Assembly: GCF_016427555.1 (NCBI RefSeq)
Contig: NZ_JAELVS010000005.1
Coordinates: 167,902 to 231,901, forward strand
DNA: 64,000 nucleotides
Reading direction: 5' to 3'
Origin: Marinobacter litoralis
GTDB lineage: Bacteria > Pseudomonadota > Gammaproteobacteria > Pseudomonadales > Oleiphilaceae
The notes under the pieces were generated by a model, which saw only the letters and a list, made by a program, of their open reading frames with translations, had not been told where the DNA came from and searched no databases. The translations under genes and the position numbers were made by a program. Position 1 is the first letter of the stretch; every line of letters starts with the position of its first letter. Positions 34,878-44,712 of this stretch are shown here, one piece after another.

Positions 34878-36668
34878 TCAGTTTTTAAGTTCAACATTCT
34901 CAATCAACTGAGTACTAAGCTGATCGGCTCCTGTCATTGTAATTTCCAAGCCCGAAAGATCGACCCCCAATGCCATCAAAAGTGGCGACACGATTCCCTG
35001 AAGCAAAACTGTGGTTACAAGATTCACCAGTACTTCCACGACCGGTTCCAGCAGTTTAATGAGCGGGTTCAAAATACTGAGGGCGCTAGGCTCACCACAA
35101 TCCAGCGCCAGATTCTGAATATCCAGATCCAGCCCTTGGATCCAGGTCGGCTGACTGTTGGCAAGTTTCTTGGCACATTGCCCATCCGGGCAATACAACG
35201 GTACGCCGGTCAATGAATGGGTTTGCTCTGCAACCGGGATATTGACACCGAGATCTGCATCCACACACACGTTGAGCAGTGGCTGCGAAAGCAAGGCGAG
35301 CTTGAGAATCGTCGCGTGAATCGGCTCTCTCGCAACCTCGCCATCAGACTGAATCGTGCCGGTTTCTATGCTGGCCACCGACGGATGCGCCAGAACTTCT
35401 ATGTCGATCTCGTTATTTTTACCTCGGGCACAGCTGGCGCCCACAAACTCTGCGCGACCGCCTCCTACTTTCACCGCAAGCGGTACACGAATGCTATCCA
35501 GCAACTCGACCTGAACGAGCCCCAAGGTTAATCCGGAAATCAAATCGCCGATAAAACCAATGGACAGTTCTAAATCGACAAGGGCCTCCAACGATACGTC
35601 CGAGGAATGAATCTCCGTCATCCACTGGTTATCGCTTCCGTAGCGGGCCGGACCAATAACAACGGGCGCGGGATTATCCACCCCCAACTTTAACGCAAGA
35701 TCCAGATCTCCCAACAATCCATTATCGAGCAACGGTTTCAGCGCGGGCGCATCAGCCGTATCTATATCCAATCCAAGCAATCCGGTGCCACTGGCCTTCC
35801 CGATTTGATGCGCGCTATTCAGAACCACGCTCATGATGAAATCGTAGAGCGGGAACTCTGCACCTCGGGCGGCCTCTTTATTGCCTTTTACCTCAAGCAC
35901 TGACGACAGTTTCAGTCCTGTTAGCCCTGCAGCCCCCGTGATGTCATCAACCAATCCGCCAACAGGCGTTGTGACACCACCTACAACGTCAACGACAGCG
36001 TCCAATACCTCAATCAAGGGGCGGTCCAGCAAAGCCGTCACACTGTTAACGCCAAGATTAGACAGAAGATCGCCAACCCCCATCAACGTGGACTCCAGGC
36101 TGGTCAGGCTGGTCGGATCAAGAGAGTAATTACTTTGACCCAGAACTCCCCCAAGTAGATTCCCCAGAAGTCCGTTGGTCACTTTTACGGTCGAACTATT
36201 GGCGCTCAGAGTGGCATAAAGCTCTTTTCGCGCTGCAGCGTTTACAGAGATTTCGACCGGTTCAAAGATGGTTTCCGGAAGCAACCAGGACACCCGCTCT
36301 TTTCGCGTGTAACGAACAACGGCCGCGTTACTCTGTTTAGGGGGAGTTTCTGAAAATTCGAGCTCACCGCTCTCGTTCGGATCAATAACGCCGACGATCA
36401 ATTCCAGTTCATCACTATCGCCGTCAAACCCGGCCTGCTTCGCTGCAGCCAATGCACGGGCGCGCATCATACTTACATCGCCGACCCCACAAGCCATTGC
36501 CTCGTCAGCGGCGGCAGTGGCCGCGGCATTCACGACGGATTGCATGTCGTCTCTAACGCTGTAAAGCCGCGTTGCATCCATCGCCAAGGTCGCTACCACG
36601 GCAATAGCGACCAAAATAAAGGGCATCAGGAAAATCAACACGCCCTTTTGGCGATTACGATTATTCAC
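34878..36668 (-). CDS. tadG: TadG-like pilus assembly protein
   Basis: 596 residues from a GTG at 36668 that overlaps the upstream stop; a TTG further upstream is less likely. The N-terminal TadE/G-like helix (KGVLIFLMPFILVAIAVVATLAMDATRLYSVRDDMQSVVNAAATAAADEA) is diagnostic; the rest is a long soluble region rich in Leu and Gly. In Tad systems TadG is a pseudopilin-related assembly protein needed for Flp pilus formation. Start choice is the weakest point. Confidence 0.7.
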   Translation of the reverse strand: MNNRNRQKGVLIFLMPFILVAIAVVATLAMDATRLYSVRDDMQSVVNAAATAAADEAMACGVGDVSMMRARALAAAKQAGFDGDSDELELIVGVIDPNESGELEFSETPPKQSNAAVVRYTRKERVSWLLPETIFEPVEISVNAAARKELYATLSANSSTVKVTNGLLGNLLGGVLGQSNYSLDPTSLTSLESTLMGVGDLLSNLGVNSVTALLDRPLIEVLDAVVDVVGGVTTPVGGLVDDITGAAGLTGLKLSSVLEVKGNKEAARGAEFPLYDFIMSVVLNSAHQIGKASGTGLLGLDIDTADAPALKPLLDNGLLGDLDLALKLGVDNPAPVVIGPARYGSDNQWMTEIHSSDVSLEALVDLELSIGFIGDLISGLTLGLVQVELLDSIRVPLAVKVGGGRAEFVGASCARGKNNEIDIEVLAHPSVASIETGTIQSDGEVAREPIHATILKLALLSQPLLNVCVDADLGVNIPVAEQTHSLTGVPLYCPDGQCAKKLANSQPTWIQGLDLDIQNLALDCGEPSALSILNPLIKLLEPVVEVLVNLVTTVLLQGIVSPLLMALGVDLSGLEITMTGADQLSTQLIENVELKN

Positions 36669-36933
36669 CGCTAGAGGACTCGCCAATACGATCAGGCATC
36701 GGCTGATCAAACGACTCAGCCAATCGCTTCTGCGTCTTTGCGTAGAGAGCCATGTTCAGCTCTCCGCCGTCCGCTTTGTGCCCCGCCTGACTATCAAAAA
36801 TTTTTCTGACATCCGTTCGGGTATCACGTTCCAACTGGACGCCTGCCAAACCAAGATCGGCATCTGGCTCCGTTGCCAAGGCATTCGAGGCAAACAATGC
36901 CAGAACCGCTAAAACACCGACCTTCCTATTCAT
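36661..36933 (-). CDS. DUF3613-like small secreted protein of Tad locus
   Basis: 90 residues with a signal peptide (MNRKVGVLAVLALFASNALA). The C-terminal part (LNMALYAKTQKRLAESFDQPMPDRI) matches what I know of DUF3613 proteins found in Tad loci. It starts one base inside the tadD stop and overlaps the tadG start, so it belongs to the operon. Function unknown. Confidence 0.65.
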   Translation of the reverse strand: MNRKVGVLAVLALFASNALATEPDADLGLAGVQLERDTRTDVRKIFDSQAGHKADGGELNMALYAKTQKRLAESFDQPMPDRIGESSSGE

Positions 36934-37631
36934 CAGACACCTCCAGAAAAGCGCTTCGAAAACTCAATTCCCGCCGACACTGCTTCATTGCTCAGACCTA
37001 GCTCACGCTGGAGCTTGGCAACGGATTCGTTACCTCCCTGCAAATAATAGGCAGCAATCATATTTCTGCCCACCGACTCTTTCTTGCCCGAAAGTTCGTA
37101 AGCAGTCCGCAATTCAAACGCCGCCTGGCCGAAGAATCCACCTTGCATAAGCACTACGCCAAAATCATTTCGCATATCGGCAGATGCCGGTTTTTTGGCT
37201 TTTGCCATGCCTAAAGCCTTTAAGCCTTCTTCAATCTTGCCACCCTTAACGTAGACCACCCCTAAACCATGATAGGCCTGAGCGCTGTCGCAGGTTTCAG
37301 CAATTTGCTGATACACTTCTTCGGAATAATCCAGCTGCTCGACTTTCGCGAGCAATTGCGCCCATCGCAGCCAGTGATGCTGAGTCTGGAACGATAGTGC
37401 CTCCAGTCGCGCCAAAGCCGCATAGTTTTCAGACCCGTTCATCATCGAATCGATCGCGTCTAACTCCACGCGATGCTCAGGGGTCATGTTGGTGGAGCAA
37501 TTAATCTGTAGATGACTGCCGGAAGTCCGCGATTCCATTTCGGATTCTTGTACTGGCGGAAGAGAACAACCCGAGACCAGTGCTGCAGTAAAAAAAGCTG
37601 TCGAAATCAGGCTGGCCTGCTTGTACTTCAT
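36933..37631 (-). CDS. tadD: TadD-like TPR lipoprotein
   Basis: 232 residues. Lipoprotein signal AALVSGCSLPP, then tetratricopeptide-type helices (AYHGLGVVYVKGGKIEEGLKALGMAKAKKPASADMRNDFGVVLMQGG). TadD-type pilotins support secretin assembly. It lies 56 bp after tadC. Confidence 0.85.
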   Translation of the reverse strand: MKYKQASLISTAFFTAALVSGCSLPPVQESEMESRTSGSHLQINCSTNMTPEHRVELDAIDSMMNGSENYAALARLEALSFQTQHHWLRWAQLLAKVEQLDYSEEVYQQIAETCDSAQAYHGLGVVYVKGGKIEEGLKALGMAKAKKPASADMRNDFGVVLMQGGFFGQAAFELRTAYELSGKKESVGRNMIAAYYLQGGNESVAKLQRELGLSNEAVSAGIEFSKRFSGGV

Positions 37632-37687
37632 TTGTTGCTCCTCAAAATAAATACAGTCACATTCAATTTTTTCAGCCCCATAGCCAA

Positions 37688-38560
37688 CTACCGCTGGAGT
37701 GCGTCCATAATCGATAGCACGGCCGGCCCGCCAATTAATATAAACAAAGACGGCAGCATAAAGACCATCATGATTATTGTCATTCGGGCGCCAACTTTAT
37801 TGGTTTCTTCTTTAAGCTTGCTGCGCTCTTCATGATGGGCTTCGGCCACAATTTGTTCCAGCGCTCCCGACACACCAGACCCAAGCGTACCCGCCTGTTT
37901 CATGAGCGTGACATAGCTGCGCAAGACCGTCAGGTTGCGATTTCGGCCCAACTCATCGAGCGCTCGACTGCGGTCTGCCCCGCTTTCCATGACCCGATTA
38001 AACCGGTCGATCCGCGTTATCAACAGAGGCATCAACTCTCTGGCTTGATGGGAAATCAGCTTCAGCGACCGTTCCGGACTGAGCCCGGCTTCCATCAGCA
38101 TCCGGGTCATCTGGCACAGTTCTATGGATTCCCTGTTCTGCTGTTTTTCAGCGGTACGCCCCGCACTGCGGATATACTGCCGTGAAAGATAAAACGACAT
38201 CATGAAGGTGACGGCTGTAACCATCATGCCCGAAAATATAATGGCAGCCAGCGTCAGAATGAGGGGCACAAGCCAACACGCAAATACATAGTACTGCCGA
38301 GCCCTGTATGGTGATTTACCGGTTGCGTCCAGGGCCGGCTCCAATTCTTTAAAGTCCCCCGCCAGCAGCGGACGGCTCACCAACCAATAAACAAAGGTTT
38401 CAAGTGGCGGACTACCGGCCTCATCCTCTGTGGTTAATTGCCGGTGAGACAAACGAGCCCGAACCCGCGCTTGCAGTGCCCATGAAGGTGCCCAAACCCA
38501 CAGGTACAGTACCGAAACAATCGCTAGCAAAATCGCGCCGACAAACCAAAGGTTAACCAC
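37688..38560 (-). CDS. tadC: TadC inner-membrane platform protein
   Basis: 290 residues from the GTG at 38560, which overlaps the tadB stop; the longer frame to 38617 would lie inside tadB. The T2SSF domain (MTRMLMEAGLSPERSLKLISHQ, LKQAGTLGSGVSGALEQIVAEAHHEERSKLKEE) is clear, with hydrophobic segments at both ends. With TadB it forms the platform on which the TadA ATPase works. Confidence 0.9.
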   Translation of the reverse strand: MVNLWFVGAILLAIVSVLYLWVWAPSWALQARVRARLSHRQLTTEDEAGSPPLETFVYWLVSRPLLAGDFKELEPALDATGKSPYRARQYYVFACWLVPLILTLAAIIFSGMMVTAVTFMMSFYLSRQYIRSAGRTAEKQQNRESIELCQMTRMLMEAGLSPERSLKLISHQARELMPLLITRIDRFNRVMESGADRSRALDELGRNRNLTVLRSYVTLMKQAGTLGSGVSGALEQIVAEAHHEERSKLKEETNKVGARMTIIMMVFMLPSLFILIGGPAVLSIMDALQR

Positions 38561-39470
38561 GGCCCACCCCCCGAATGAGGTTCCAGACCAACACCGTTCC
38601 CACCACTTGCAGCGCACCTGCCGTCATCATCATGGTATGCCCCGCCGCGGTATTTAAAAGCGCTTCGGAAAACTCTTCATTCATCAAAACGACATAGGCC
38701 CCCAGCCCGGGAGGCATAATGGCAAAGACAATGGCAGTAAAGCGGGTCTCCGCGGTCGCTGCCATAAACTCACGACGCAACTCTTCGCGGGATCGTATCG
38801 CTTTCGATACTTCCTGCAGTACCGGCCGGACGGGCGAGCCAAAACGGGCAGAGGTTCGCAAAGCAATGGCCATTTGGGTCAGCGGCGGAATGCTGTAAAG
38901 ATCCGCAAAGCCATCAAGTACCAACGTGTAATCACGGCCCTGACTGATGGCACTGCGTAACCGAAAGCAAAGCGGTTCAAATGCATCCGATGCATCGTCA
39001 AAAGCCACCAACATGCTTTGTTCAACCGAGCGCCCCGCGGAGAGTGAGCGCAAAACAGCATCAACGATGCCTGGCAGCTCCTCAAAAATCTGTCGCCGTA
39101 TTCGCTCAAACTTTACCCGCCAGAGCGTGACGGCAATCAAAATGAACGCGACCACGGCAACGAGGGCTTCGAGTAATCCTCGAACAACAACAATTGCAGC
39201 GATGACACCGAGCAAAACCACAATGAGCATGAGCAACCGTGAAACAGAGGCCTGAAAACCAGCCTTTATCATCAGCTGCTCAACGGGCCCCAGTCGAATA
39301 CCAGCAACGGTTTTCTCTTCTACAACTTCCTGGGGTGCCAATCGACGCAAACTCTGCTTTTGCAGGTTCGCCATGCCGCGATAGTGGCCAACCACAAATT
39401 GCAGCAGCACCACAACAACGGCTAGAAAGCCCAACCCCAAGGCTCCCAACCACAAGATCTGGACACTCAC
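38553..39470 (-). CDS. tadB: TadB inner-membrane platform protein
   Basis: 305 residues. N-terminal and central helices flank the T2SSF domain (LPGIVDAVLRSLSAGRSVEQSML, AIALRTSARFGSPVRPVLQEVSKAIRSREELRREFMAATAE). The start overlaps the tadA stop by 4 bp. Confidence 0.92.
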   Translation of the reverse strand: MSVQILWLGALGLGFLAVVVVLLQFVVGHYRGMANLQKQSLRRLAPQEVVEEKTVAGIRLGPVEQLMIKAGFQASVSRLLMLIVVLLGVIAAIVVVRGLLEALVAVVAFILIAVTLWRVKFERIRRQIFEELPGIVDAVLRSLSAGRSVEQSMLVAFDDASDAFEPLCFRLRSAISQGRDYTLVLDGFADLYSIPPLTQMAIALRTSARFGSPVRPVLQEVSKAIRSREELRREFMAATAETRFTAIVFAIMPPGLGAYVVLMNEEFSEALLNTAAGHTMMMTAGALQVVGTVLVWNLIRGVGRG

Positions 39471-40660
39471 TGAGCTTCAACCTCTATGACTTCATCCCTG
39501 ACGTCCGGAGCTTGATAGAGGATGTTCATTTGATACGGGTTGGATTTGGTCGGTGTCATTTCGACGACTTCGCTTACGATGCGGCGACCATTGGAAAGCC
39601 GCTTAAGCTGGACAAGAACGTCTAAAGAAGAGCCAATCAAACGACCAATAGCCTGCTCGCCGGCGTCGTATCCGTTTACCGCCAGCAAGGTTTCAATGCG
39701 AATCATCGCGTCTTTGGAGGAGTTGGCGTGGATCGTACTCATCGACCCCTCGTGTCCGGTGTTCATGGCTTGCATGAGCTCGATGATTTCACCCGCTCGC
39801 ACCTCACCGACAATGACCCGATCAGGGCGCATCCGGAGCGCGTTGATAACCAACTCACGGGCACTTATTCGACCGGAACCTTCGGCATTAGCGGGCCGCG
39901 TTTCCAACCGAACAATGTGGGGATGGCCAAGCTGAAGTTCAGCGGAATCCTCGATCGTCACGATCCGTTCATCCTTGGGGATGAACTGACTGAGCAGGTT
40001 GAGGATCGTTGTTTTACCTGTGCCCGTACCGCCGCTCACCAGCAGGTTTCGGCGCCCTTGCACGATTTTCACCAGCAGATCCAGGCACTCTCGTGTCAAC
40101 GACCCGAGATTGACCAAGTCAGATGCCGCAAGGTGCTTCTGGGTGAATTTTCGAATTGAAATGGACGGCCCATCAAGCGCGATCGGCGGGATGATGGCAT
40201 TCACCCGGGAGCCGTCCTGAAGCCGGGCATCCACCATCGGGCTACTTTCATCCAATCGCCGCCCAAGTGGCGCCAGTATCCTGCGGATGATGCGCATCAC
40301 GTGGTCATCATCGATAAACCGGGTTTGTGCTTTTTGCAATACACCGGCCACCTCTACGAAAACGTTCAAGGGGCCGTTTACGAGAATATCGTTCACTTGT
40401 GAATCAGCCAGCAGCGGCTCTAACGGCCCCAACCCGATAATCTCATCCAGTGTTTCCCGCGCCAACATAACCTGTTCGGCAGTTGCCAGAGGTATGCGAT
40501 GATTTGCAATGTACTGGTTTACGTTCGCCTCGACGAACTTTTCCAGTTGGTTGGCGTCTGTTCGCTCAACCTCAAAACCTTCCTCATCCAACCGCTCGAT
40601 CAGGTGCGCGTGAACCTGTTTTTTGAGTTGCTGATACTCTTCATCGACACGAGTAGCCAC
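39467..40660 (-). CDS. tadA: TadA/CpaF secretion ATPase
   Basis: 397 residues. Walker A is GGTGTGKT at 210-217, the Asp box is IVTIEDSAELQL, Walker B region is MRPDRVIVGEVRAGE and the His box follows in GHEGSMSTIHANSS. The N-terminal domain is the CpaF type (IGLGPLEPLLADSQVNDILVNGP). It powers Flp pilin assembly and retraction. Confidence 0.95.
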   Translation of the reverse strand: MATRVDEEYQQLKKQVHAHLIERLDEEGFEVERTDANQLEKFVEANVNQYIANHRIPLATAEQVMLARETLDEIIGLGPLEPLLADSQVNDILVNGPLNVFVEVAGVLQKAQTRFIDDDHVMRIIRRILAPLGRRLDESSPMVDARLQDGSRVNAIIPPIALDGPSISIRKFTQKHLAASDLVNLGSLTRECLDLLVKIVQGRRNLLVSGGTGTGKTTILNLLSQFIPKDERIVTIEDSAELQLGHPHIVRLETRPANAEGSGRISARELVINALRMRPDRVIVGEVRAGEIIELMQAMNTGHEGSMSTIHANSSKDAMIRIETLLAVNGYDAGEQAIGRLIGSSLDVLVQLKRLSNGRRIVSEVVEMTPTKSNPYQMNILYQAPDVRDEVIEVEAQ

Positions 40661-40674
40661 GATTTAAATGCCCC

Positions 40675-41850
40675 TCAGCGTTTTTTGAAGAAAGCGAACG
40701 ACCTTTTCGCCGCGTGCGAATCTATATAATGCTTGTGCACAAAATCGACCAGTCGTTTCTGGTACGGAGACGATCGCGGCAAAGCCCCTAACGGCACACC
40801 CGCGTTAATGGAATCCAGTCGATTGAGCCACTCAACGGGGAGACGGAGGCTTGCCTCACACCCCAGATTCTTTTCGATATCCTCCAGCTTTAACGTTGCC
40901 CCTTTTCTGTATCCGTCGAGGACAACCAAACGTTCACAGTTGGCCCCCAGCCACTTCTGACTTTGCTGGAGCATTGCTTCGGTATACTGGATCTGATCGA
41001 CCACAGGGTGCGCTAAGATCACCACTTTGGTGATATCCGACCCGAGAATTTTCAGCCAGGCCTTCGCCTGATGCTCCACCACCCGGATCACCATGTGGTC
41101 AAACAATTCCGCCAATCTCGATATTGCGATGAACAAATCTGCCGCGTCATCGCCGGTGAGCGTTTCAGCCATAATGTTGCCCGACAGCAAACGCAGCCCC
41201 GGGGAATACTCTTCCAGTGCGGTATTAACGAACGCCTGATCAATGGCTTCAGTTCGATTGACCAAATCGTTCAAACTCAATCTGTTCAGGCTGTCCAGAT
41301 AGAACGACCGGTTTTCCGTCGCCATGGTATCAATCGCGAGCACGGATCCTGCCGATTGCTGATGGCTCAGCTCACACGCCAGGTTTTGAGCGAAAAAGCG
41401 CGTATCCACCACCGAAGCAGCGCCCAGAACCAACGTTAACGATCCGGCCTCGCGCTCGGGTTTAGATGCTGAATCCACACCAGACAATTGCGAAAGCGCC
41501 AAAATTCGCTCATTGGCCCGATCCCCATCGACCCCTGTAATCAGGCAGTCCCGAGCACCCGCTCTCATGACCTCCAGCAGCAACTCCTGCGAGATATGCT
41601 GAGCAACGGCCACCAGGCTCACCGCCGGGTTTGACGTTAGAATCGCAGAAAAAAGTTTTGCAGAACGACCCTGCTCGGTCTCGTTAACAGCCGCAATGAC
41701 GACCTTCGCCTGACTCGCCTGAATCAAACGATTCACTCGCGACAAATCCCCAGAGGAAACAAACTCCAGAGTCCAGGTGTCACCTAATACTCGTTCGAGC
41801 CAGGCGCGAAGACCCACTTCCTCTGCAATACAGACCAGAGTTTCACTCAT
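40675..41850 (-). CDS. tadZ: TadZ/CpaE-like localization protein with degenerate ATPase motif
   Basis: 391 residues: an N-terminal receiver-like domain (about 1-130) and a C-terminal MinD-like domain. The expected P-loop is replaced by TLVLGAASVVDTRFFAQNLA, lacking a GK(T/S), so nucleotide hydrolysis is doubtful. TadZ places the pilus machine at the cell pole. Position between rcpA and tadA is normal. Confidence 0.82.
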   Translation of the reverse strand: MSETLVCIAEEVGLRAWLERVLGDTWTLEFVSSGDLSRVNRLIQASQAKVVIAAVNETEQGRSAKLFSAILTSNPAVSLVAVAQHISQELLLEVMRAGARDCLITGVDGDRANERILALSQLSGVDSASKPEREAGSLTLVLGAASVVDTRFFAQNLACELSHQQSAGSVLAIDTMATENRSFYLDSLNRLSLNDLVNRTEAIDQAFVNTALEEYSPGLRLLSGNIMAETLTGDDAADLFIAISRLAELFDHMVIRVVEHQAKAWLKILGSDITKVVILAHPVVDQIQYTEAMLQQSQKWLGANCERLVVLDGYRKGATLKLEDIEKNLGCEASLRLPVEWLNRLDSINAGVPLGALPRSSPYQKRLVDFVHKHYIDSHAAKRSFAFFKKR

Positions 41851-41863
41851 ACTACCCGGCTCC

Positions 41864-43051
41864 TTACCAGCTTAAGCCACTTTCCAGAGGCTCCGTACCG
41901 TCCCGTGAGTTGATCAGCATATCGCCCCACTCCGTACTGCTGTATTCGTATTTTTTGCCGAAGCTTTTAACCTCTTCCGACAACTCTTTCGTTGCACTGA
42001 CAAACCGAGGTGTTACGACCATGATCAATTCTCGGTCGTCACTGGAGATACGATCTGAACGGAACAGCGCCCCGAGAATCGGAATGTTCCCCAGTCCGGG
42101 CAACTTGTCACTGTTATTGAACGTGGAACGGCTCACCAAGCCGCTGATCACGAAGCTTTCACCCGGAGCCATAGACACCATGGTTTCTGTTCGACGCACT
42201 CGTAATCCCGGAACCGATACCCCTCCGGTTGTCGTAACACCGGACGTGAAGTCCAAATCACTGACTTCCGGCGCTACCTTGAGAATGATTTGGTTCTCAT
42301 CTACGACCGTTGGCGTCAGTGACAGACTCACCCCGAATTCTTTGTACTCAATCTGCACCTCGCCGTCGCTGCCGGAAATCGGCACAGGGAACTCACCACC
42401 AGATAAGAAGGTTGCATTTTGACCACTCAGACTCACCAGCGACGGTTCGGCCAAGGTGTAAGCAAACCCACCGGATTCAAGGGCGTTTATGATGCTCAGA
42501 TGATTTGAACCGAAGCTGAACAGGTTAAAACCGTCCGCGCCAATACCGGGGGCGCTCCCGGGAACGCCGCCCGGACTCGTGAAACTGCCACCATTGGGCG
42601 AGATCCCGAATGCATTGTCGCCACCGTTAAACAGTTTCGCGTAATGGAATCCCAACGTATTCAGCTGCTGGCGACTCACCTCAACGACGCGAATGTCGGT
42701 TTGCACCTGCATGGGCACAGAATGCCGTTTACCTGCCGTGGTACTTACCAAAAATTCTGTTGTGCTCGGAGAGGACTTGCCCTTCAGCCAGGTCCTTACC
42801 GTGACAGCGCCAGAATCCTTGGCAGTCACAATGACTTCCTTCTCTCCACTGGCCTGGACCGAAGCCACTTCCGGATTCGATACCGCCACTTTTGCAAGCT
42901 TCTGGGTAAACGCAATGATGTGCTGCTGTCCCGGCGCCAACGTTACAACGTCAGAGCTATCAGCAAAAACCGCATGCGATCCGGCCACCCCAATCAACAT
43001 TGCGCAGAGTGCGATTATTGAACGGGCCGTAAATATCGTGTTAGCGAACAT
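41864..43051 (-). CDS. rcpA: RcpA/CpaC outer-membrane secretin
   Basis: 395 residues from the ATG at 43051, which overlaps the rcpC stop; a signal peptide follows. An N-terminal BON/T2SS-like domain (ATVRTWLKGKSS region) precedes the secretin domain (VEIEYKEFGVSLSLTPTV-like, FVISGLVSRSTFNNSDKLPGLGNIPILGALFRSDR), with the VPGLxxIPxLGxLF signature intact. It forms the pilus exit pore. Confidence 0.93.
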   Translation of the reverse strand: MFANTIFTARSIIALCAMLIGVAGSHAVFADSSDVVTLAPGQQHIIAFTQKLAKVAVSNPEVASVQASGEKEVIVTAKDSGAVTVRTWLKGKSSPSTTEFLVSTTAGKRHSVPMQVQTDIRVVEVSRQQLNTLGFHYAKLFNGGDNAFGISPNGGSFTSPGGVPGSAPGIGADGFNLFSFGSNHLSIINALESGGFAYTLAEPSLVSLSGQNATFLSGGEFPVPISGSDGEVQIEYKEFGVSLSLTPTVVDENQIILKVAPEVSDLDFTSGVTTTGGVSVPGLRVRRTETMVSMAPGESFVISGLVSRSTFNNSDKLPGLGNIPILGALFRSDRISSDDRELIMVVTPRFVSATKELSEEVKSFGKKYEYSSTEWGDMLINSRDGTEPLESGLSW

Positions 43052-43979
43052 ACACTGTCCTTGTTTCAGAACCTTCAAAAACCTGCACCTTTAACCCCGG
43101 CTGTTCTTCTTTTTTAGCTTGTTTGCGGCGGGCTTTTTCCTCTTCCGCTTTTTTAGCCTTGGCTTCAGGAGACAGCGGTCGGATATCCGTCAGAAATACA
43201 ACCTCTTCCTTCCGGCCTTCTGCTTTGACGGACTCAGCCTCCGCGCTTGTTTCTTCGCCAGGACCTGACGCAATCACACTTCCACCATGACTCGTCGCCA
43301 CAAATTTCAAACTCGCCTCGGAGGCCGCCAGCGCCAAGCGCCCAACTTGCTTATCAGGCACGGCCAGAACCATGGTGGCATTTCGGCGGCGTTCATCTTC
43401 CGAAGTTAATTGAGCAGGATCTGTTGCGCCTTTAACCGCTAGCACTTCGATTTCACGAAGTATGGTTAACGAGGACGGACCATCTTGAGAATCACCCCGG
43501 AAGGTGGCGACCACATCAACCACGTCTCCCGGCTGCAACAAGCCGCCAATACTGGAAATAGGGTTAAAATCAAAAGCAACAGCCCGCATACCCTCATCAA
43601 GGATGACCTGGAGTGTACTGGCGTTTTCCAGAGTGGACTGGCCGAGAGGATTACCTGCACGAAGAGAGGTTGCCGTCGTTTCGCCAAAAGGCTCGTCATC
43701 AACGGTCAGCATTCCCGGCAGCTGGACACTGGTTTCAACTTCAGCGAACAGCTCCGGAGCCAATTCCGTACCGGCTTCAATATCTTCAAGGGCAAAAAGA
43801 TAACGGTAGGTGGGAAGCGATGGTTCACTTACTTCCGTGGAAGTAGAAGGCGCAGATTCACCGCCTGTCGAACCAGAGGATTGTTCTTGGTTGTATCTAA
43901 CCAGACCGACGATCGCCAAGACTACAGCAGCCAACGCTAGGAGGAGCGCTGGCAAGGCCGAGACAAATTTCGCCCTCAT
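43041..43979 (-). CDS. rcpC: RcpC/CpaB pilus assembly protein (SAF domain)
   Basis: 312 residues. One N-terminal helix (ALPALLLALAAVVLAIVGLV), a SAF domain (YLFALEDIEAGTELAPELFAEVE) and the GMRAVAFDFNPISSIGGLLQPGDVVDV block typical of CpaB. The C-terminal part is Lys/Glu-rich and low in complexity. It should align the secretin with the inner platform. Confidence 0.92.
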   Translation of the reverse strand: MRAKFVSALPALLLALAAVVLAIVGLVRYNQEQSSGSTGGESAPSTSTEVSEPSLPTYRYLFALEDIEAGTELAPELFAEVETSVQLPGMLTVDDEPFGETTATSLRAGNPLGQSTLENASTLQVILDEGMRAVAFDFNPISSIGGLLQPGDVVDVVATFRGDSQDGPSSLTILREIEVLAVKGATDPAQLTSEDERRRNATMVLAVPDKQVGRLALAASEASLKFVATSHGGSVIASGPGEETSAEAESVKAEGRKEEVVFLTDIRPLSPEAKAKKAEEEKARRKQAKKEEQPGLKVQVFEGSETRTVYVR

Positions 43980-44034
43980 TATAAATTCCTACCTTTTTAT
44001 GCTTGTTGCGAGTTTGTCTAGCGTACCATGCATT

Positions 44035-44493
44035 CTAGAACGCTACGGCCGCCGTTACGGATAACTCCGCCGGCTGAGGTGGGAAGCTCCCTAAAAATCC
44101 GAGCTTCAGCTGAGGCAAGAACGGCTTGGTGCCGTCTGCGCTGAGCCTGCACTCCAGCATATCTACACCACCCGACGATACGTTTTCGCACACTTGCTCA
44201 CTCAAGCGCGTTCGTAACCTTGTCGGCAAACCGGCCACCAACTTACCCAGGGAGGCTTTGCTGTGGGCCACAACCTCATCACTGAAGGTTTGGTGCTGGC
44301 GCCGATCCAGAAAAAATACCGATGAGGATGCCCTGTCTACGACCTGCTGCATCTCCAGCTTGTGGAAAAACAACAGGCCATAAACCAAAGCGCCATAAAG
44401 AAGGCCGATCAATAGCGGAAGAATGAAGATAAACTCCAGTGCGACAACACCGGCGTTTCTATTCCTCGATATCTGCACTGGATGCAGCCTCAC
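44035..44493 (-). CDS. TadE-like pseudopilin
   Basis: 152 residues. The N-terminal TadE signature RNRNAGVVALEFIFILPLLIGLLYGALVYG includes a Gly-Glu type prepilin junction, followed by a small extracellular domain with two Cys (about 100 and 111). TadE-type proteins are minor pilins. It is 12 bp downstream of the pilin gene. Confidence 0.82.
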   Translation of the reverse strand: MRLHPVQISRNRNAGVVALEFIFILPLLIGLLYGALVYGLLFFHKLEMQQVVDRASSSVFFLDRRQHQTFSDEVVAHSKASLGKLVAGLPTRLRTRLSEQVCENVSSGGVDMLECRLSADGTKPFLPQLKLGFLGSFPPQPAELSVTAAVAF

Positions 44494-44505
44494 ATTGCAA
44501 TCGCT

Positions 44506-44712
44506 TTACTTAATGCCAGCTTCATCTGTGGCTGCGCCAAAGATATCGGTGAAGAAGGTTTTAACCGTATCACCCAGGTCTGTGTTGGCTACAACGACGA
44601 GAATGCCGACCAGGACTGCGGCGAGCATCATGTATTCTAGGGAGGAAGCACCTTTTTGTTTCTTGGGGGCTGCGTTGCGGATACGAGCTTCTACTGTTTT
44701 ATCAAGCTTCAT
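44506..44712 (-). CDS. flp: Flp-type major pilin
   Basis: 68 residues. The Flp prepilin motif QKG|ASSLEYMMLAAVLVGILVVV gives a Gly cleavage site with Glu+5 and Tyr+6. The start has a strong GAGGAA. It is the first gene of the Tad operon, and the only Flp-like pilin in the window. No TadV/CpaA prepilin peptidase gene is found nearby. Confidence 0.95.
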   Translation of the reverse strand: MKLDKTVEARIRNAAPKKQKGASSLEYMMLAAVLVGILVVVANTDLGDTVKTFFTDIFGAATDEAGIK

